A program made the translations under genes and the position numbers. Below, in pieces: positions 17,607 through 27,235 of a stretch of DNA of 64,000 nucleotides; the stretch's first letter is position 1; the number at the start of each line of letters is the position of its first letter. The stretch is from Solobacterium sp. (GTDB lineage: Bacteria > Bacillota_I > Bacilli_A > Erysipelotrichales > Erysipelotrichaceae), in contig JAKVKC010000002.1 in assembly GCA_022486705.1 (NCBI GenBank), positions 53,656 to 117,655 of the forward strand. Direction: 5' to 3'. The notes below the pieces were generated by a model that worked only from the letters and a program-made list of their open reading frames with translations, made no database searches and was not told the origin of the DNA.

Positions 17607-17633
17607 CTAGCAGACATTCAATCAGAGTGCTAA
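17607..17633 (+). promoter_or_regulatory. Second, degenerate CIRCE-like element
   Basis: The right arm GAGTGCTAA (17625-17633) is a perfect CIRCE half-site. Exactly 9 nt before it, 17607-17615 matches the left arm at 6 of 9 positions (CTAGCAGAC). It abuts the AAAGGAGG ribosome-binding site of hrcA and lies 44 bp downstream of CIRCE 1, centre to centre. Confidence 0.6.
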
Positions 17634-17651
17634 AGGAGGCGGAAAAGAAGA

Positions 17652-18674
17652 ATGCTGACACCAAGAAGAATTGAGATCTTCAAAGCAATCGTTGATGAAT
17701 ACATCAAAACAGCAGAACCAGTCGGTTCCAAAGCTCTTCAGCAGCAGTATCATCTTCCGTACTCCAGCGCAACGATCCGCAATGATATGCAGGAATTGGA
17801 AGAGATGGGGTATCTTGAAAAGACCCATACATCTTCCGGACGTGTGCCAAGTACAGCCGGATATAAGTTCTACTGCGAAAATCTGCTCGACGATGCGCAT
17901 ATCGATCAGAAAATGGAAGTGGCCATTAAGGAAGCGTTTGATGCCACAAACCTGAATGTGGAAGAAGCGGTAAGGCACAGCTGTGAGATCCTGTCGGAAA
18001 TGACCAATATGACGACGGGGGCGGTCGGACCGGATGCTTCGGAACAGAGATTGGAACATATCAAACTGTTCCCGCTGGATGATCGCAATGCTATCTGTGT
18101 CTTTATAACCAACAGCGGACATACGGAAACAAAGAATTTTCATTTCGATGAAGCGGTTTCCCTGAAAGATATTGAGACATGCACAGATATTCTGAATGAG
18201 AAGCTGAAGAATGTACGCATTGATCAGCTTGTTGAAAAGATGCAGGCATTGAAACCAGAGCTGAGCCAAGTAGTCGAAAGACATGAACTTCTGTTTGCGG
18301 CCTTCGTGAAGGCCTTCGTCAGATTTGCCAGCGAGAATGTATATTTCTCAGGCAAAGATAAAATGCTGTATCAGCCGGAATTTGAAGATATTGATAAGCT
18401 GAAGAAACTGATGACAATGCTGGATGATTCTTCGGTATGGAAGAACATGACAGGCAAAGCAAATGCGGTTGCGGTAACAACAAAGGGTGCTGAGCTGACT
18501 TGGATCAATGATCTTGCGGTCGTGCGCTCGAAGTTCCATGTGAATGATGAAGAGACCGGAGAGTTCATGGTCGTAGGACCGAGCCGGATGAATTATGACA
18601 AAGTAGTTGCCATGGTGGAATATGCCGCCAAGATGATTGAAACCATATATAACGAAGGAGGCGGTGAGAAGTAA
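17652..18674 (+). CDS. hrcA: Heat-inducible transcription repressor HrcA
   Basis: Repressor of class I heat-shock genes, 340 aa, binding CIRCE with GroEL as folding cofactor. The N-terminal winged helix (residues 1-75) starts LTPRRIEIFKAIVDEYI and includes YSSATIRNDMQELEEMGYLEK. The C-terminal GAF-like HrcA domain ends GPSRMNYDKVVAMVEYAA. Two CIRCE elements in its own promoter imply autoregulation. GGAGG is 11 nt before ATG 17652, slightly long. Its stop codon overlaps the grpE start by one base. Confidence 0.97.
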   Translation: MLTPRRIEIFKAIVDEYIKTAEPVGSKALQQQYHLPYSSATIRNDMQELEEMGYLEKTHTSSGRVPSTAGYKFYCENLLDDAHIDQKMEVAIKEAFDATNLNVEEAVRHSCEILSEMTNMTTGAVGPDASEQRLEHIKLFPLDDRNAICVFITNSGHTETKNFHFDEAVSLKDIETCTDILNEKLKNVRIDQLVEKMQALKPELSQVVERHELLFAAFVKAFVRFASENVYFSGKDKMLYQPEFEDIDKLKKLMTMLDDSSVWKNMTGKANAVAVTTKGAELTWINDLAVVRSKFHVNDEETGEFMVVGPSRMNYDKVVAMVEYAAKMIETIYNEGGGEK

Positions 18675-19285
18675 TGGATCAAGAGAAGAAGGATATTCCT
18701 GAGACAGAAAAAGAACCGGAGAAGGCAGAAGTGAAGCAGGAACCGGAAAAACAGGAAGAGAAGCACGAAGAGAAACATGAAGAAAAGCATGGAAAATTCG
18801 GCGATAAGAAAGCCGAGAAGGAACATGCCAAGATCGAGGAATTGGAAAAGAAGAATCAGGAATTGGAAGATAAGGTTGCCGTACTGAAAAATGAATATGC
18901 GAAAGCATATGCAGATACGGAGAATATGCGCAAGAGACTGAATAAGGAACATGAGTCTTTTGTGAAGTATCACATGCAGGATTTTGCCAAAGAAGTTCTG
19001 CCGGTACTGGACAACTGTGAAAGAGCATTGGCAGCTAAGAGCAGCGATGAAGCACTGCATAAAGGCGTAGAAATGATCTACAGTCAGCTGAAGAATGCTT
19101 TGAACAAAGAAGGCGTGACGGAGATTGAAGCAGACGGGAAACCGTTTGACGGCAATTGGCATCAGGCACTGATGAGCGAACATGTGGACGGTGTGGAACC
19201 GGGCATGGTCGTTGAAGTTCTGCAGAAGGGCTACAAATTGAATGACCGCATCATCAGAGCGGCAATGGTAAAGGTCAGTGAGTGA
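18674..19285 (+). CDS. grpE: Nucleotide exchange factor GrpE
   Basis: Exchanges ADP for ATP on DnaK. The 203-aa protein has a long, extremely charged N-terminal region of about 55 residues (Glu/Lys/His) built partly from KHEE-type repeats, then the long coiled coil (residues about 55-110) and the beta-wing domain with the signature GWMV-type ending (VEPGMVVEVLQKGYKLNDRIIRAAMVKV). The start codon overlaps the hrcA stop (TAATG). GrpE proteins usually have a less repetitive N terminus. Confidence 0.96.
   Translation: MDQEKKDIPETEKEPEKAEVKQEPEKQEEKHEEKHEEKHGKFGDKKAEKEHAKIEELEKKNQELEDKVAVLKNEYAKAYADTENMRKRLNKEHESFVKYHMQDFAKEVLPVLDNCERALAAKSSDEALHKGVEMIYSQLKNALNKEGVTEIEADGKPFDGNWHQALMSEHVDGVEPGMVVEVLQKGYKLNDRIIRAAMVKVSE
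18755..18790 (+). repeat. Three 12-nt tandem repeats in grpE
   Basis: Three near-identical 12-mers of the type GAAGAGAAGCAC encode an Glu-Glu-Lys-His unit. Unit length is a multiple of three, so copy-number change keeps the frame. Confidence 0.8.
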
Positions 19286-19298
19286 CCGGGAGGGTTAA

Positions 19299-21137
<1,839 letters not shown>

Positions 21138-21151
21138 GTTGAATTGTATTT

Positions 21152-21185
21152 CACAGATGCGGGACAGATGTTTCCGCATTCTGTG
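21152..21185 (+). other. Intergenic hairpin between dnaK and dnaJ
   Basis: CACAG-ATGCGG (21152-21162) pairs with CCGCAT-T-CTGTG (21174-21185): 11 bp with one bulged T and an 11-nt loop. Only three T follow, so it is a weak terminator at best. It could be an mRNA stability or processing element setting the DnaK/DnaJ ratio. Confidence 0.55.
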
Positions 21186-21208
21186 TTTCATGGAAGGCAG
21201 GGTACAAA

Positions 21209-22369
21209 ATGGCCGATAAGAGAGACTATTACGAAGTCCTAGGCGTATCAAAGAATGCAACGGATGATGAGATCAAGAAAGCATATCGCAAGCTGGCAAA
21301 GAAATATCATCCAGATCTGAATAAGGAACCGGGCGCAGCAGAAAAATTCAAAGAGGTCAATGAGGCAAATGAAGTCCTATCTGATCCGCAGAAGCGTCAG
21401 AAGTATGATCAGTTCGGATTTGCTGGGGTTGATCCAAGTGCAGCCGGCGGGTTTGGCGATATGGGAGGCTTCTCCAGTGCAGGCTTTGATGATCTAGGGG
21501 ATATCTTCAATTCTTTCTTCGGCGGCGGCATGGGCAGCAATATGGGCGGTGGCTACAGCCAGCGCTCTGCCAGACGTGATACAAGCCCGAAGCGCGGTCA
21601 GGATAAGTACATGCGGATGAATGTATCTTTCATGGATGCATGTTTCGGCAAGACAGAGACGATCAATATCAGTGTCGATGAACAGTGTGAGCACTGCCAT
21701 GGCACAGGTGCTGACAGTCCAAGCAGTATTGAAACATGTCCGACATGTCATGGCTCTGGTGTTGTCATAACGCAGCAGAGATCGATCTTCGGCATGGTCC
21801 AGCAGCAGTCGGTATGTCCGACCTGCGGCGGCACTGGCAAGAAGATCAAGAAAGCATGTCACGTATGCAATGGAGCAGGCTATCTGCATAAGCGGGTATC
21901 GGTAGATGTAAAGATCCCAGCTGGCATTGCAACGGGCCAGCAGCTGAGAGTGTCTGGCAAAGGCGAAAGAGGTTCCAACGGCGGCCCGAATGGCGATCTC
22001 TTCATTGAGATCAATGTACAGGCCCATGACTCCTTTGAACGGATCGGCAAGGATATTGAACTGGAGATCCCAGTGACAGCAGTTGATGCAACGATGGGAT
22101 GCAGTGTTGATGTACCGACGATCCATGGCGATGTGACCATGAAGATCCCAGCTGGTACCCAGGATGGTGCGCGTCTGCGCCTGAAGGGACAGGGCGTTCC
22201 GGATATCCGCGGCGGCAAGCAGGGAGATCAGATCTGTACCGTACGCATCAAGGTCGATGAGAATCTGACCAAGCAGGAAAAGGAACTGTATCAGCAGCTC
22301 CAGGATCTGCAGAACAGCGGCCGCGGCGATACCGTTTGGCAGAAGTTCAAGAATAGTTTTAAGAATTAA
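21209..22369 (+). CDS. dnaJ: Chaperone protein DnaJ (Hsp40)
   Basis: Co-chaperone that delivers substrates to DnaK and stimulates its ATPase, 386 aa. J domain at residues 1-70 with the HPD motif (YHPDLNKE). Gly/Phe-rich region about 72-125, including an added Arg-rich stretch before the zinc domain. Four CxxCxGxG zinc repeats follow ([32 protein letters not shown]), then the two C-terminal beta domains. Type I DnaJ, complete. Separated from dnaK by 71 nt holding a hairpin. Confidence 0.98.
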   Translation: MADKRDYYEVLGVSKNATDDEIKKAYRKLAKKYHPDLNKEPGAAEKFKEVNEANEVLSDPQKRQKYDQFGFAGVDPSAAGGFGDMGGFSSAGFDDLGDIFNSFFGGGMGSNMGGGYSQRSARRDTSPKRGQDKYMRMNVSFMDACFGKTETINISVDEQCEHCHGTGADSPSSIETCPTCHGSGVVITQQRSIFGMVQQQSVCPTCGGTGKKIKKACHVCNGAGYLHKRVSVDVKIPAGIATGQQLRVSGKGERGSNGGPNGDLFIEINVQAHDSFERIGKDIELEIPVTAVDATMGCSVDVPTIHGDVTMKIPAGTQDGARLRLKGQGVPDIRGGKQGDQICTVRIKVDENLTKQEKELYQQLQDLQNSGRGDTVWQKFKNSFKN

Positions 22370-22411
22370 GCTTAACACGCTTCAGAGGGAGACTGAGGAG
22401 GTGGCAAGTAT

Positions 22412-24961
22412 ATGAATCCAGAAATCATGACGGAAGCACTGCAGCAGATCATTGCATCTGCTTTTACCAAAGCACAGCAGAATCATAACAGTGAGCTCGC
22501 ACCGGAGCACGTATTGGATGCGATCATTGAAGACACTGGGGTGGATGGCATTTGGCAGCGCTTAGGCGTTTCTAAAAATGAAATACTGATCATGGTCGAG
22601 AAAGCTTTGTCAGAGATGGCAAGTGTTTCCTCAAATACGGAACCTGCGATGAGCAGATACGTTTCCTATGCCTATCAGAATGCATTGGACTACATGAAGA
22701 AGAAAGATGATAAATACATGTCAGTCGCTGCACTTCTGATCGGTCTGTTTGAAACAGATGCTTCAATCATTCAGGCAATCAAAGAAAAGTTCCATTTTGA
22801 TGCCAAGAAAATGATCCAGGCAGAAGAAGACAGAAGAGGAGGGATGAAGATGGATGATCAGGGCAATGAAGCACAGCTCGATGCTTTGAAGAAGTACGGG
22901 CATGATCTTGTGCAGGAAGTCAAAGACGGCAAGATCGATCCTGTCATCGGCAGAGATGATGAGATCCGCCGGGTCATCGAGATCCTTTCCCGCAAGACCA
23001 AGAACAATCCAGTATTGATCGGTGAGCCAGGTGTTGGCAAGACCGCAATTGTAGAGGGACTTGCTTGGCGCATTATGCGCGGCGATGTTCCCTTAGGCTT
23101 AAAAGATAAGAAGGTCATTGAACTTGATATTGGTTCTTTGATTGCTGGTGCGAAATACAGAGGTGAATTTGAAGAGAGACTGAAAGGCGTCCTGAAAGCT
23201 GTACAGAAAGCGGACGGGAATATCATTCTCTTTATCGATGAGATCCACAATCTGGTCGGGGCTGGCAAGACAGAGGGCTCCATGGATGCAGCGAACCTGC
23301 TGAAGCCGATGCTGGCACGGGGCGAACTGAAATGCATTGGTGCAACAACGTTTGATGAATATCGAAAGTATATTGAAAAAGATAAGGCATTGGAAAGAAG
23401 ATTCCAGAAGATCCAGGTCAGTGAACCGACCGTAGAAGATACGATCGCTATTCTGAGAGGATTGAAGGATCGCTTTGAATCTTTCCATGGCGTGCAGATC
23501 AAAGATGAAGCATTGATCGCTGCTGCCACTTTATCAGACCGCTATATTACCGACCGGTTCCTGCCGGACAAGGCAATTGATCTGGTGGATGAGGCTTGTG
23601 CCTGCATTCGTACCGAGATGGATTCCATGCCGACAGAATTGGATGAACTGAAGCGGAAGATCATGACGCTGCAGATCGAGCAGACTTCTTTAAAAGGTGA
23701 GAAGGATGCCAAGGCCAAGACTCGTTTAGCTGAAATCGAAAAGGAACTTGCTTCGCTGAATGAAAAGCAGGAAGCACAGATGTCGCAATGGAATGCCGAG
23801 AAGAAGCAGATGACATCGATCAAGGATGCCAAAGAGAAACTGGAGAAAGCAAAGCTTGATCTGGAACAGGCGCAGAATAATGCGGACTATGAAAAAGCAG
23901 CGAAGCTCCAGTATGGTACCATTCCTGCACTGCAGAAGCAGATCGAAGATGCGGATAAGAATCAGTCGCATATGATCCAGCAGGTCGTTGACCAGGATAT
24001 GATCGCCAAGATCGTTTCGCGCTGGACACACATTGAAGTGAGCCGTCTGCAGAGCACCGAAAGACAGAAGATCCTGCATCTTCATGAAGCTCTGGCAAAG
24101 AGAGTCATGGGACAGGATGAGGCCCTGCAATTGGTCAGCGATGCGATCATGCGCTCGAAAGCAAATATTCAGGATGAGAACCGTCCGCTTGGATCCTTCT
24201 TATTCCTTGGCCCGACCGGTGTCGGCAAGACCGAAGTCGCGAAGGCATTGGCACAGCAGCTGTTTGATGATGAATCAAAGATCGTCAGGATCGATATGTC
24301 GGAATATATGGAGAAGTTCTCCGTATCCCGTTTGATCGGCGCGCCTCCAGGATATGTAGGCTATGAAGAAGGAGGACAGCTGACCGAAGCGGTCAGAAGA
24401 AATCCTTACAGCATCGTCCTGCTGGATGAGATTGAAAAGGCACACCCGGATGTTTTCAATATCCTGCTGCAGATCTTAGATGACGGCAGGATCACGGATT
24501 CCAAAGGTGTCGTTGTTGATTTCAAGAATACGATCATCATCATGACCAGCAATCTTGGCTCGCAGTATGCTTTTGATGAAGACCCGAAGACAAGAGCTGC
24601 GCACTATGAAGAAGAAGTGCATAAGTTCTTCAAGCCGGAATTGATCAATCGTATTGATGAGATCATTGTCTTCAATGCGTTAGGCATTGATGTGCAGAAG
24701 AAGATCGCAGATAAGTTCCTTAATCTTCTGAAGGCAAGACTGGCTGAAAGAGATATCAAACTGGAAGTGACAGCCAAAGCAAAAGACAGGATCATTGCCT
24801 GCGGTGTGGATCCGCAGTACGGTGCTCGTCCGATGCGGCGCCATATCCAGCGTGAGATTGAAACAGAAGTTGCCAAGGTCATTCTGGCTGAACCGGATAT
24901 TGCCAATAAGACAATTACGGTAGATGCGGATGATACGAAGTATCTTGTTTCAGTAAAATAA
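22412..24961 (+). CDS. clpB: ATP-dependent disaggregase ClpB
   Basis: Hsp100 disaggregase, 849 aa, which with DnaK/DnaJ/GrpE rescues aggregated proteins. N domain (about 1-145), first AAA+ module (Walker [14 protein letters not shown]), a long coiled-coil M domain (about 400-520, rich in Lys/Glu/Gln) that marks it as ClpB rather than ClpC, and second AAA+ module ([13 protein letters not shown]). No ClpP-binding IGF loop was noticed. It has no CIRCE of its own and lies 42 nt after dnaJ, so it appears to be under HrcA control by read-through rather than under CtsR. Confidence 0.97.
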   Translation: MNPEIMTEALQQIIASAFTKAQQNHNSELAPEHVLDAIIEDTGVDGIWQRLGVSKNEILIMVEKALSEMASVSSNTEPAMSRYVSYAYQNALDYMKKKDDKYMSVAALLIGLFETDASIIQAIKEKFHFDAKKMIQAEEDRRGGMKMDDQGNEAQLDALKKYGHDLVQEVKDGKIDPVIGRDDEIRRVIEILSRKTKNNPVLIGEPGVGKTAIVEGLAWRIMRGDVPLGLKDKKVIELDIGSLIAGAKYRGEFEERLKGVLKAVQKADGNIILFIDEIHNLVGAGKTEGSMDAANLLKPMLARGELKCIGATTFDEYRKYIEKDKALERRFQKIQVSEPTVEDTIAILRGLKDRFESFHGVQIKDEALIAAATLSDRYITDRFLPDKAIDLVDEACACIRTEMDSMPTELDELKRKIMTLQIEQTSLKGEKDAKAKTRLAEIEKELASLNEKQEAQMSQWNAEKKQMTSIKDAKEKLEKAKLDLEQAQNNADYEKAAKLQYGTIPALQKQIEDADKNQSHMIQQVVDQDMIAKIVSRWTHIEVSRLQSTERQKILHLHEALAKRVMGQDEALQLVSDAIMRSKANIQDENRPLGSFLFLGPTGVGKTEVAKALAQQLFDDESKIVRIDMSEYMEKFSVSRLIGAPPGYVGYEEGGQLTEAVRRNPYSIVLLDEIEKAHPDVFNILLQILDDGRITDSKGVVVDFKNTIIIMTSNLGSQYAFDEDPKTRAAHYEEEVHKFFKPELINRIDEIIVFNALGIDVQKKIADKFLNLLKARLAERDIKLEVTAKAKDRIIACGVDPQYGARPMRRHIQREIETEVAKVILAEPDIANKTITVDADDTKYLVSVK

Positions 24962-24965
24962 AGAA

Positions 24966-25006
24966 GAATGCAGATGCTATGTTAAAATAGTGTCTGTATT
25001 CTTTTT
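24966..25006 (+). terminator. Terminator of the heat-shock operon
   Basis: GAATGCAGA (24966-24974) pairs with TCTGTATTC (24993-25001), 9 bp with one G-U and a further inner CTAT/ATAG pairing, followed by five T. Confidence 0.85.
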
Positions 25007-25018
25007 ATAGGAGGCAGG

Positions 25019-25648
25019 ATGGCAAGACAGTATTGGAAGCCGGCAAATCTATTGAACCCTGTACCGGCCGTATTGATCAGCTGTGCAGACGAGAATGGAA
25101 AGCCGAATGTAATGACCGCAGCGTGGTGTGGTACAGTATGCTCGGATCCGGTGATGATCTCGGTATCGATCCGCAAGAATCGCTATTCGCATGACATTAT
25201 TGAAAGGACCGGTGAGTTCGTGGCAAATCTGACCGATGAACAATTGGTGAAGGCGGCAGATTATGTTGGGGTCGTCACGGGTGCTAAAGTAAATAAATTT
25301 GATCTGAAGGGAGATCTGCACCTAAGTGCAGAACCAGCAAAGATCGTTCATGCGCCATGCATTGCGGAAAGTCCATTATGTTTGGAATGCCGCGTAAAGC
25401 AGGTCATTGAACTTGGTTCGCATGATATGTTCATTGCGGAAGTAGTCAGTACAGATGTAGATGAATCTCTGCTGGATGAAACAGGGAGACTGAACTTAGA
25501 AAAGGCACATCTGATTGCCTACAATCATGGGGAATACTATGCCCTTGGAAGAAAGCTTGGGACCTTCGGCTATTCTGTCAAGAAAGCAAGTACGATCAAA
25601 CGAGAAAGAGCCGCAAAGGCAAATCAGAAAAAGAAAAGAAAGGCGTGA
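25019..25648 (+). CDS. Flavin reductase family protein (flavoredoxin-like)
   Basis: FMN-binding split-barrel protein of the flavin-reductase-like/flavoredoxin group, 209 aa. The N-terminal half has the family pattern LNPVPAVLISCADENGKPN and TAAWCGTVCSDPVMISVSI, then the RYSHDII region and a GVVTGAKVNKFDL segment. The tail is very basic (AAKANQKKKRKA). Likely a small electron-transfer protein; partner unknown. ATAGGAGGCAGG lies directly before ATG 25019. It converges with the HAD gene, the stops being 6 nt apart. Confidence 0.85.
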   Translation: MARQYWKPANLLNPVPAVLISCADENGKPNVMTAAWCGTVCSDPVMISVSIRKNRYSHDIIERTGEFVANLTDEQLVKAADYVGVVTGAKVNKFDLKGDLHLSAEPAKIVHAPCIAESPLCLECRVKQVIELGSHDMFIAEVVSTDVDESLLDETGRLNLEKAHLIAYNHGEYYALGRKLGTFGYSVKKASTIKRERAAKANQKKKRKA

Positions 25649-25655
25649 TCCTTTC
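25628..25655 (-). terminator. Shared hairpin between convergent genes; minus-strand terminator
   Basis: GAAAGG (25638-25643) / CCTTTC (25650-25655) around a 6-nt loop spans the plus-strand stop codon and reaches the minus-strand one. Read on the minus strand it is followed by a T-rich tract (25637-25628), as a terminator for the HAD gene. Confidence 0.5.
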
Positions 25656-26479
25656 TACTTGGCAAGAAGATGTTTCTGCAGCCATTTGGCACAGCCATCT
25701 TCGGTATTGGGACGGGCAATGGAAGTTGCCTGTTTTTTTAATGAGCGCATCGCATTGGCCATGGCGACTCTGGTGCCGCATGCTTCAAACATGGAAAGAT
25801 CATTCTCACCATCGCCGAAGGCAGCACACTCTTCCGGTCTCAGATGATCCATTGCCATGATCTTTTTGATAGCACTTCCTTTGGACACACCAAGATGTCC
25901 AATCTCCAGCCAGCTGTTATTGACAAAGAAGCAGGAGAAGCGGGAAGCGTCGATCTTCGATATGAATTTCTTCAGGGTCCAGGGAAAACCGCAGAAGCAC
26001 AGCTTGGCAATCTCCTGATCTTTGATCATAGCGCAGTCATAGGATACGTCCTGATCATAATTCGGCTGATGTGCAAGCTTATGCCGCAGAGCATTGAGAT
26101 CATCGTACAGATGGACAAAGGAAGCATGGCGTTCATCCGCCAGATAGTATCCCTGATCTTTGATCGAACAGTGCATCAGCATGCGATATTTTTTGAGATA
26201 GGAAGCCAGATACGTTTTCTCTTCTTCATTCAGCACCGGCTGATACAGATGCCGATCTTCTTTTTTAATATAGATCTCCTGACCATTCAGACAGGAGGCA
26301 TAATCGTAGCAGTCCTTCGGGATAATATGGGCAACAGAGTACAGCGGCCGACCGGAAGATATAGCAACAGTGATTCCTTTTCTTCGCAGTTTTCTAAGGG
26401 TATCGGCAGCTTCCTTCGAAAGGACACCGAACGAAGATAAGAGAGTTCCATCAAGATCCAGAGCGACAAGTTTAATCAT
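25655..26479 (-). CDS. Cof-type HAD-IIB phosphatase
   Basis: HAD superfamily hydrolase of the Cof subfamily, about 274 aa, probably a sugar-phosphate or flavin-phosphate phosphatase. Motif I DLDGTLLSS with the nucleophile Asp, motif II Ser in ISSGRPLYS, a Lys in LGVSKGSAIKK, and motif IV GDGENDLSMFEA. The frame is open to 26515, but the conserved start is MIKLVALDLDG at 26479. No Shine-Dalgarno precedes that ATG; instead a -10-like TACAAT ends 7 nt before it. Substrate cannot be assigned. Confidence 0.9.
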   Translation of the reverse strand: MIKLVALDLDGTLLSSFGVLSKEAADTLRKLRRKGITVAISSGRPLYSVAHIIPKDCYDYASCLNGQEIYIKKEDRHLYQPVLNEEEKTYLASYLKKYRMLMHCSIKDQGYYLADERHASFVHLYDDLNALRHKLAHQPNYDQDVSYDCAMIKDQEIAKLCFCGFPWTLKKFISKIDASRFSCFFVNNSWLEIGHLGVSKGSAIKKIMAMDHLRPEECAAFGDGENDLSMFEACGTRVAMANAMRSLKKQATSIARPNTEDGCAKWLQKHLLAK

Positions 26480-26486
26480 GAAGACT

Positions 26487-26515
26487 ATTGTAAAGGCTGT
26501 GTCTCTCAAAGGCAA
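26487..26515 (-). promoter_or_regulatory. Promoter of the Cof-type HAD gene
   Basis: On the minus strand TTGCCT (26515-26510), 17 nt, TACAAT (26492-26487). The HAD start codon follows 7 nt later, predicting a leaderless or near-leaderless mRNA. Confidence 0.5.
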
Positions 26516-26519
26516 GCTA

Positions 26520-26528
26520 TGATATAAT
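26520..26528 (+). promoter_or_regulatory. Extended -10 promoter of the membrane-protein gene
   Basis: TGA-TATAAT with TATAAT at 26523-26528. Divergent from, and closely spaced with, the HAD promoter. GAGGTGAGGGAG follows as a ribosome-binding site. Confidence 0.5.
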
Positions 26529-26559
26529 AAATAAGCTTTTGAGGTGAGGGAGTGCTTGT

Positions 26560-27060
26560 ATGAATGATTATCTGAATGTAGCAGTAACTGTAATATTTGT
26601 AGTTCTATCCTTAATGATGATGTTCCGCTGGACCAAGCTTCATGGAAAAGTCATGATCCAGGATCAGCAATGGTCAACGCTGCGCATGATCTTTCTGGCG
26701 TTAGGTATCATGAGCGTCTTTTCTCTGTTCATGAATTCCGGAAATACGGTCTATGACTACTGCCGTATTGTCGCTACCGTTATTGCCGTTACCGTTTATA
26801 TGGCATGCCGCGATGGTGTAGGAGAAGAAGGACTGATTGCTGGCGGCAAGCTGTTCCCATGGTCAGAGGTCAAGGCTTGGGATTACGAAGAACGGGCCAA
26901 GGTCGTTGCTGTATATTTCCAAGTGGAATCGCAGAATGAAAAGAAACCGGATGCCTATACAACAAAGGAACTGGATTTTGCCAAGACGGATAAATATAAT
27001 CTGATGAAATTCATGAATATGAATCTCAGCCGCAAATATACAAGAATGAAGAGAAAGTAA
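26560..27060 (+). CDS. Small membrane protein with cytoplasmic C-terminal domain
   Basis: Hypothetical protein of 166 aa. Three hydrophobic segments in the first 90 residues (about 5-23, 44-63, 70-88) are followed by a soluble domain with GLIAGGKLFPWSEVKAWDY. That pattern (short strand, Trp, acidic residue) resembles DUF5673-like/PH-like domains at the ends of small membrane proteins. The link is tentative. The very basic C terminus (RKYTRMKRK) suggests a cytoplasmic end. GAGGTGAGGGAG upstream supports ATG 26560. Single-gene unit with its own promoter and terminator; function unknown. Confidence 0.7.
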   Translation: MNDYLNVAVTVIFVVLSLMMMFRWTKLHGKVMIQDQQWSTLRMIFLALGIMSVFSLFMNSGNTVYDYCRIVATVIAVTVYMACRDGVGEEGLIAGGKLFPWSEVKAWDYEERAKVVAVYFQVESQNEKKPDAYTTKELDFAKTDKYNLMKFMNMNLSRKYTRMKRK

Positions 27061-27077
27061 GAATTTCTCTTTTTTTT
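27050..27077 (+). terminator. Terminator overlapping the membrane-protein stop codon
   Basis: AGAGAAA (27050-27056) / TTTCTCT (27064-27070), 7-bp stem spanning the stop codon, followed by eight T. Confidence 0.75.
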
Positions 27078-27106
27078 CTGCCGTTCTGGATGAACAATAA
27101 TTTCAC

Positions 27107-27134
27107 TTGTTTCTTTCCGCAAATGCAATACAAT
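27107..27134 (+). promoter_or_regulatory. Candidate promoter of the GGDEF gene
   Basis: TTGTTT (27107-27112), 16 nt, TACAAT (27129-27134). The spacer contains the left arm of an 11-bp inverted repeat (27114-27124). A weaker alternative is TTTAGT-N17-CATAAT at 27151-27179. Confidence 0.4.
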
Positions 27135-27191
27135 TTTCTTAGATAAGCAGTTTAGTTATAGAGACAGTATCAGCATAATAATTTGCGGAAA
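27114..27191 (+). repeat. Long-range 11-bp inverted repeat in the GGDEF leader
   Basis: TTTCCGCAAAT (27114-27124) and its exact reverse complement ATTTGCGGAAA (27181-27191), separated by 56 nt. With one bulge the pairing extends into flanking CTTT/AAAG. It may be paired operator half-sites or a leader RNA stem. Confidence 0.7.
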
Positions 27192-27204
27192 AGAAAGGAC
27201 AGTG

Positions 27205-27225
27205 CCCACAGGAAGAAAGTGTGGG
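27205..27225 (+). promoter_or_regulatory. Hairpin next to the GGDEF ribosome-binding site
   Basis: CCCACA (27205-27210) / TGTGGG (27220-27225), 9-nt loop, ending directly before the AGAGG Shine-Dalgarno (27226-27230). It could affect ribosome access. Confidence 0.55.
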
Positions 27226-27235
27226 AGAGGAAAGT

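Noticed and set aside
27205..27225. Possible c-di-GMP riboswitch before the GGDEF gene
   Set aside because: Only a simple hairpin is present; the conserved core and tetraloop-receptor elements of known c-di-GMP riboswitches are not visible.
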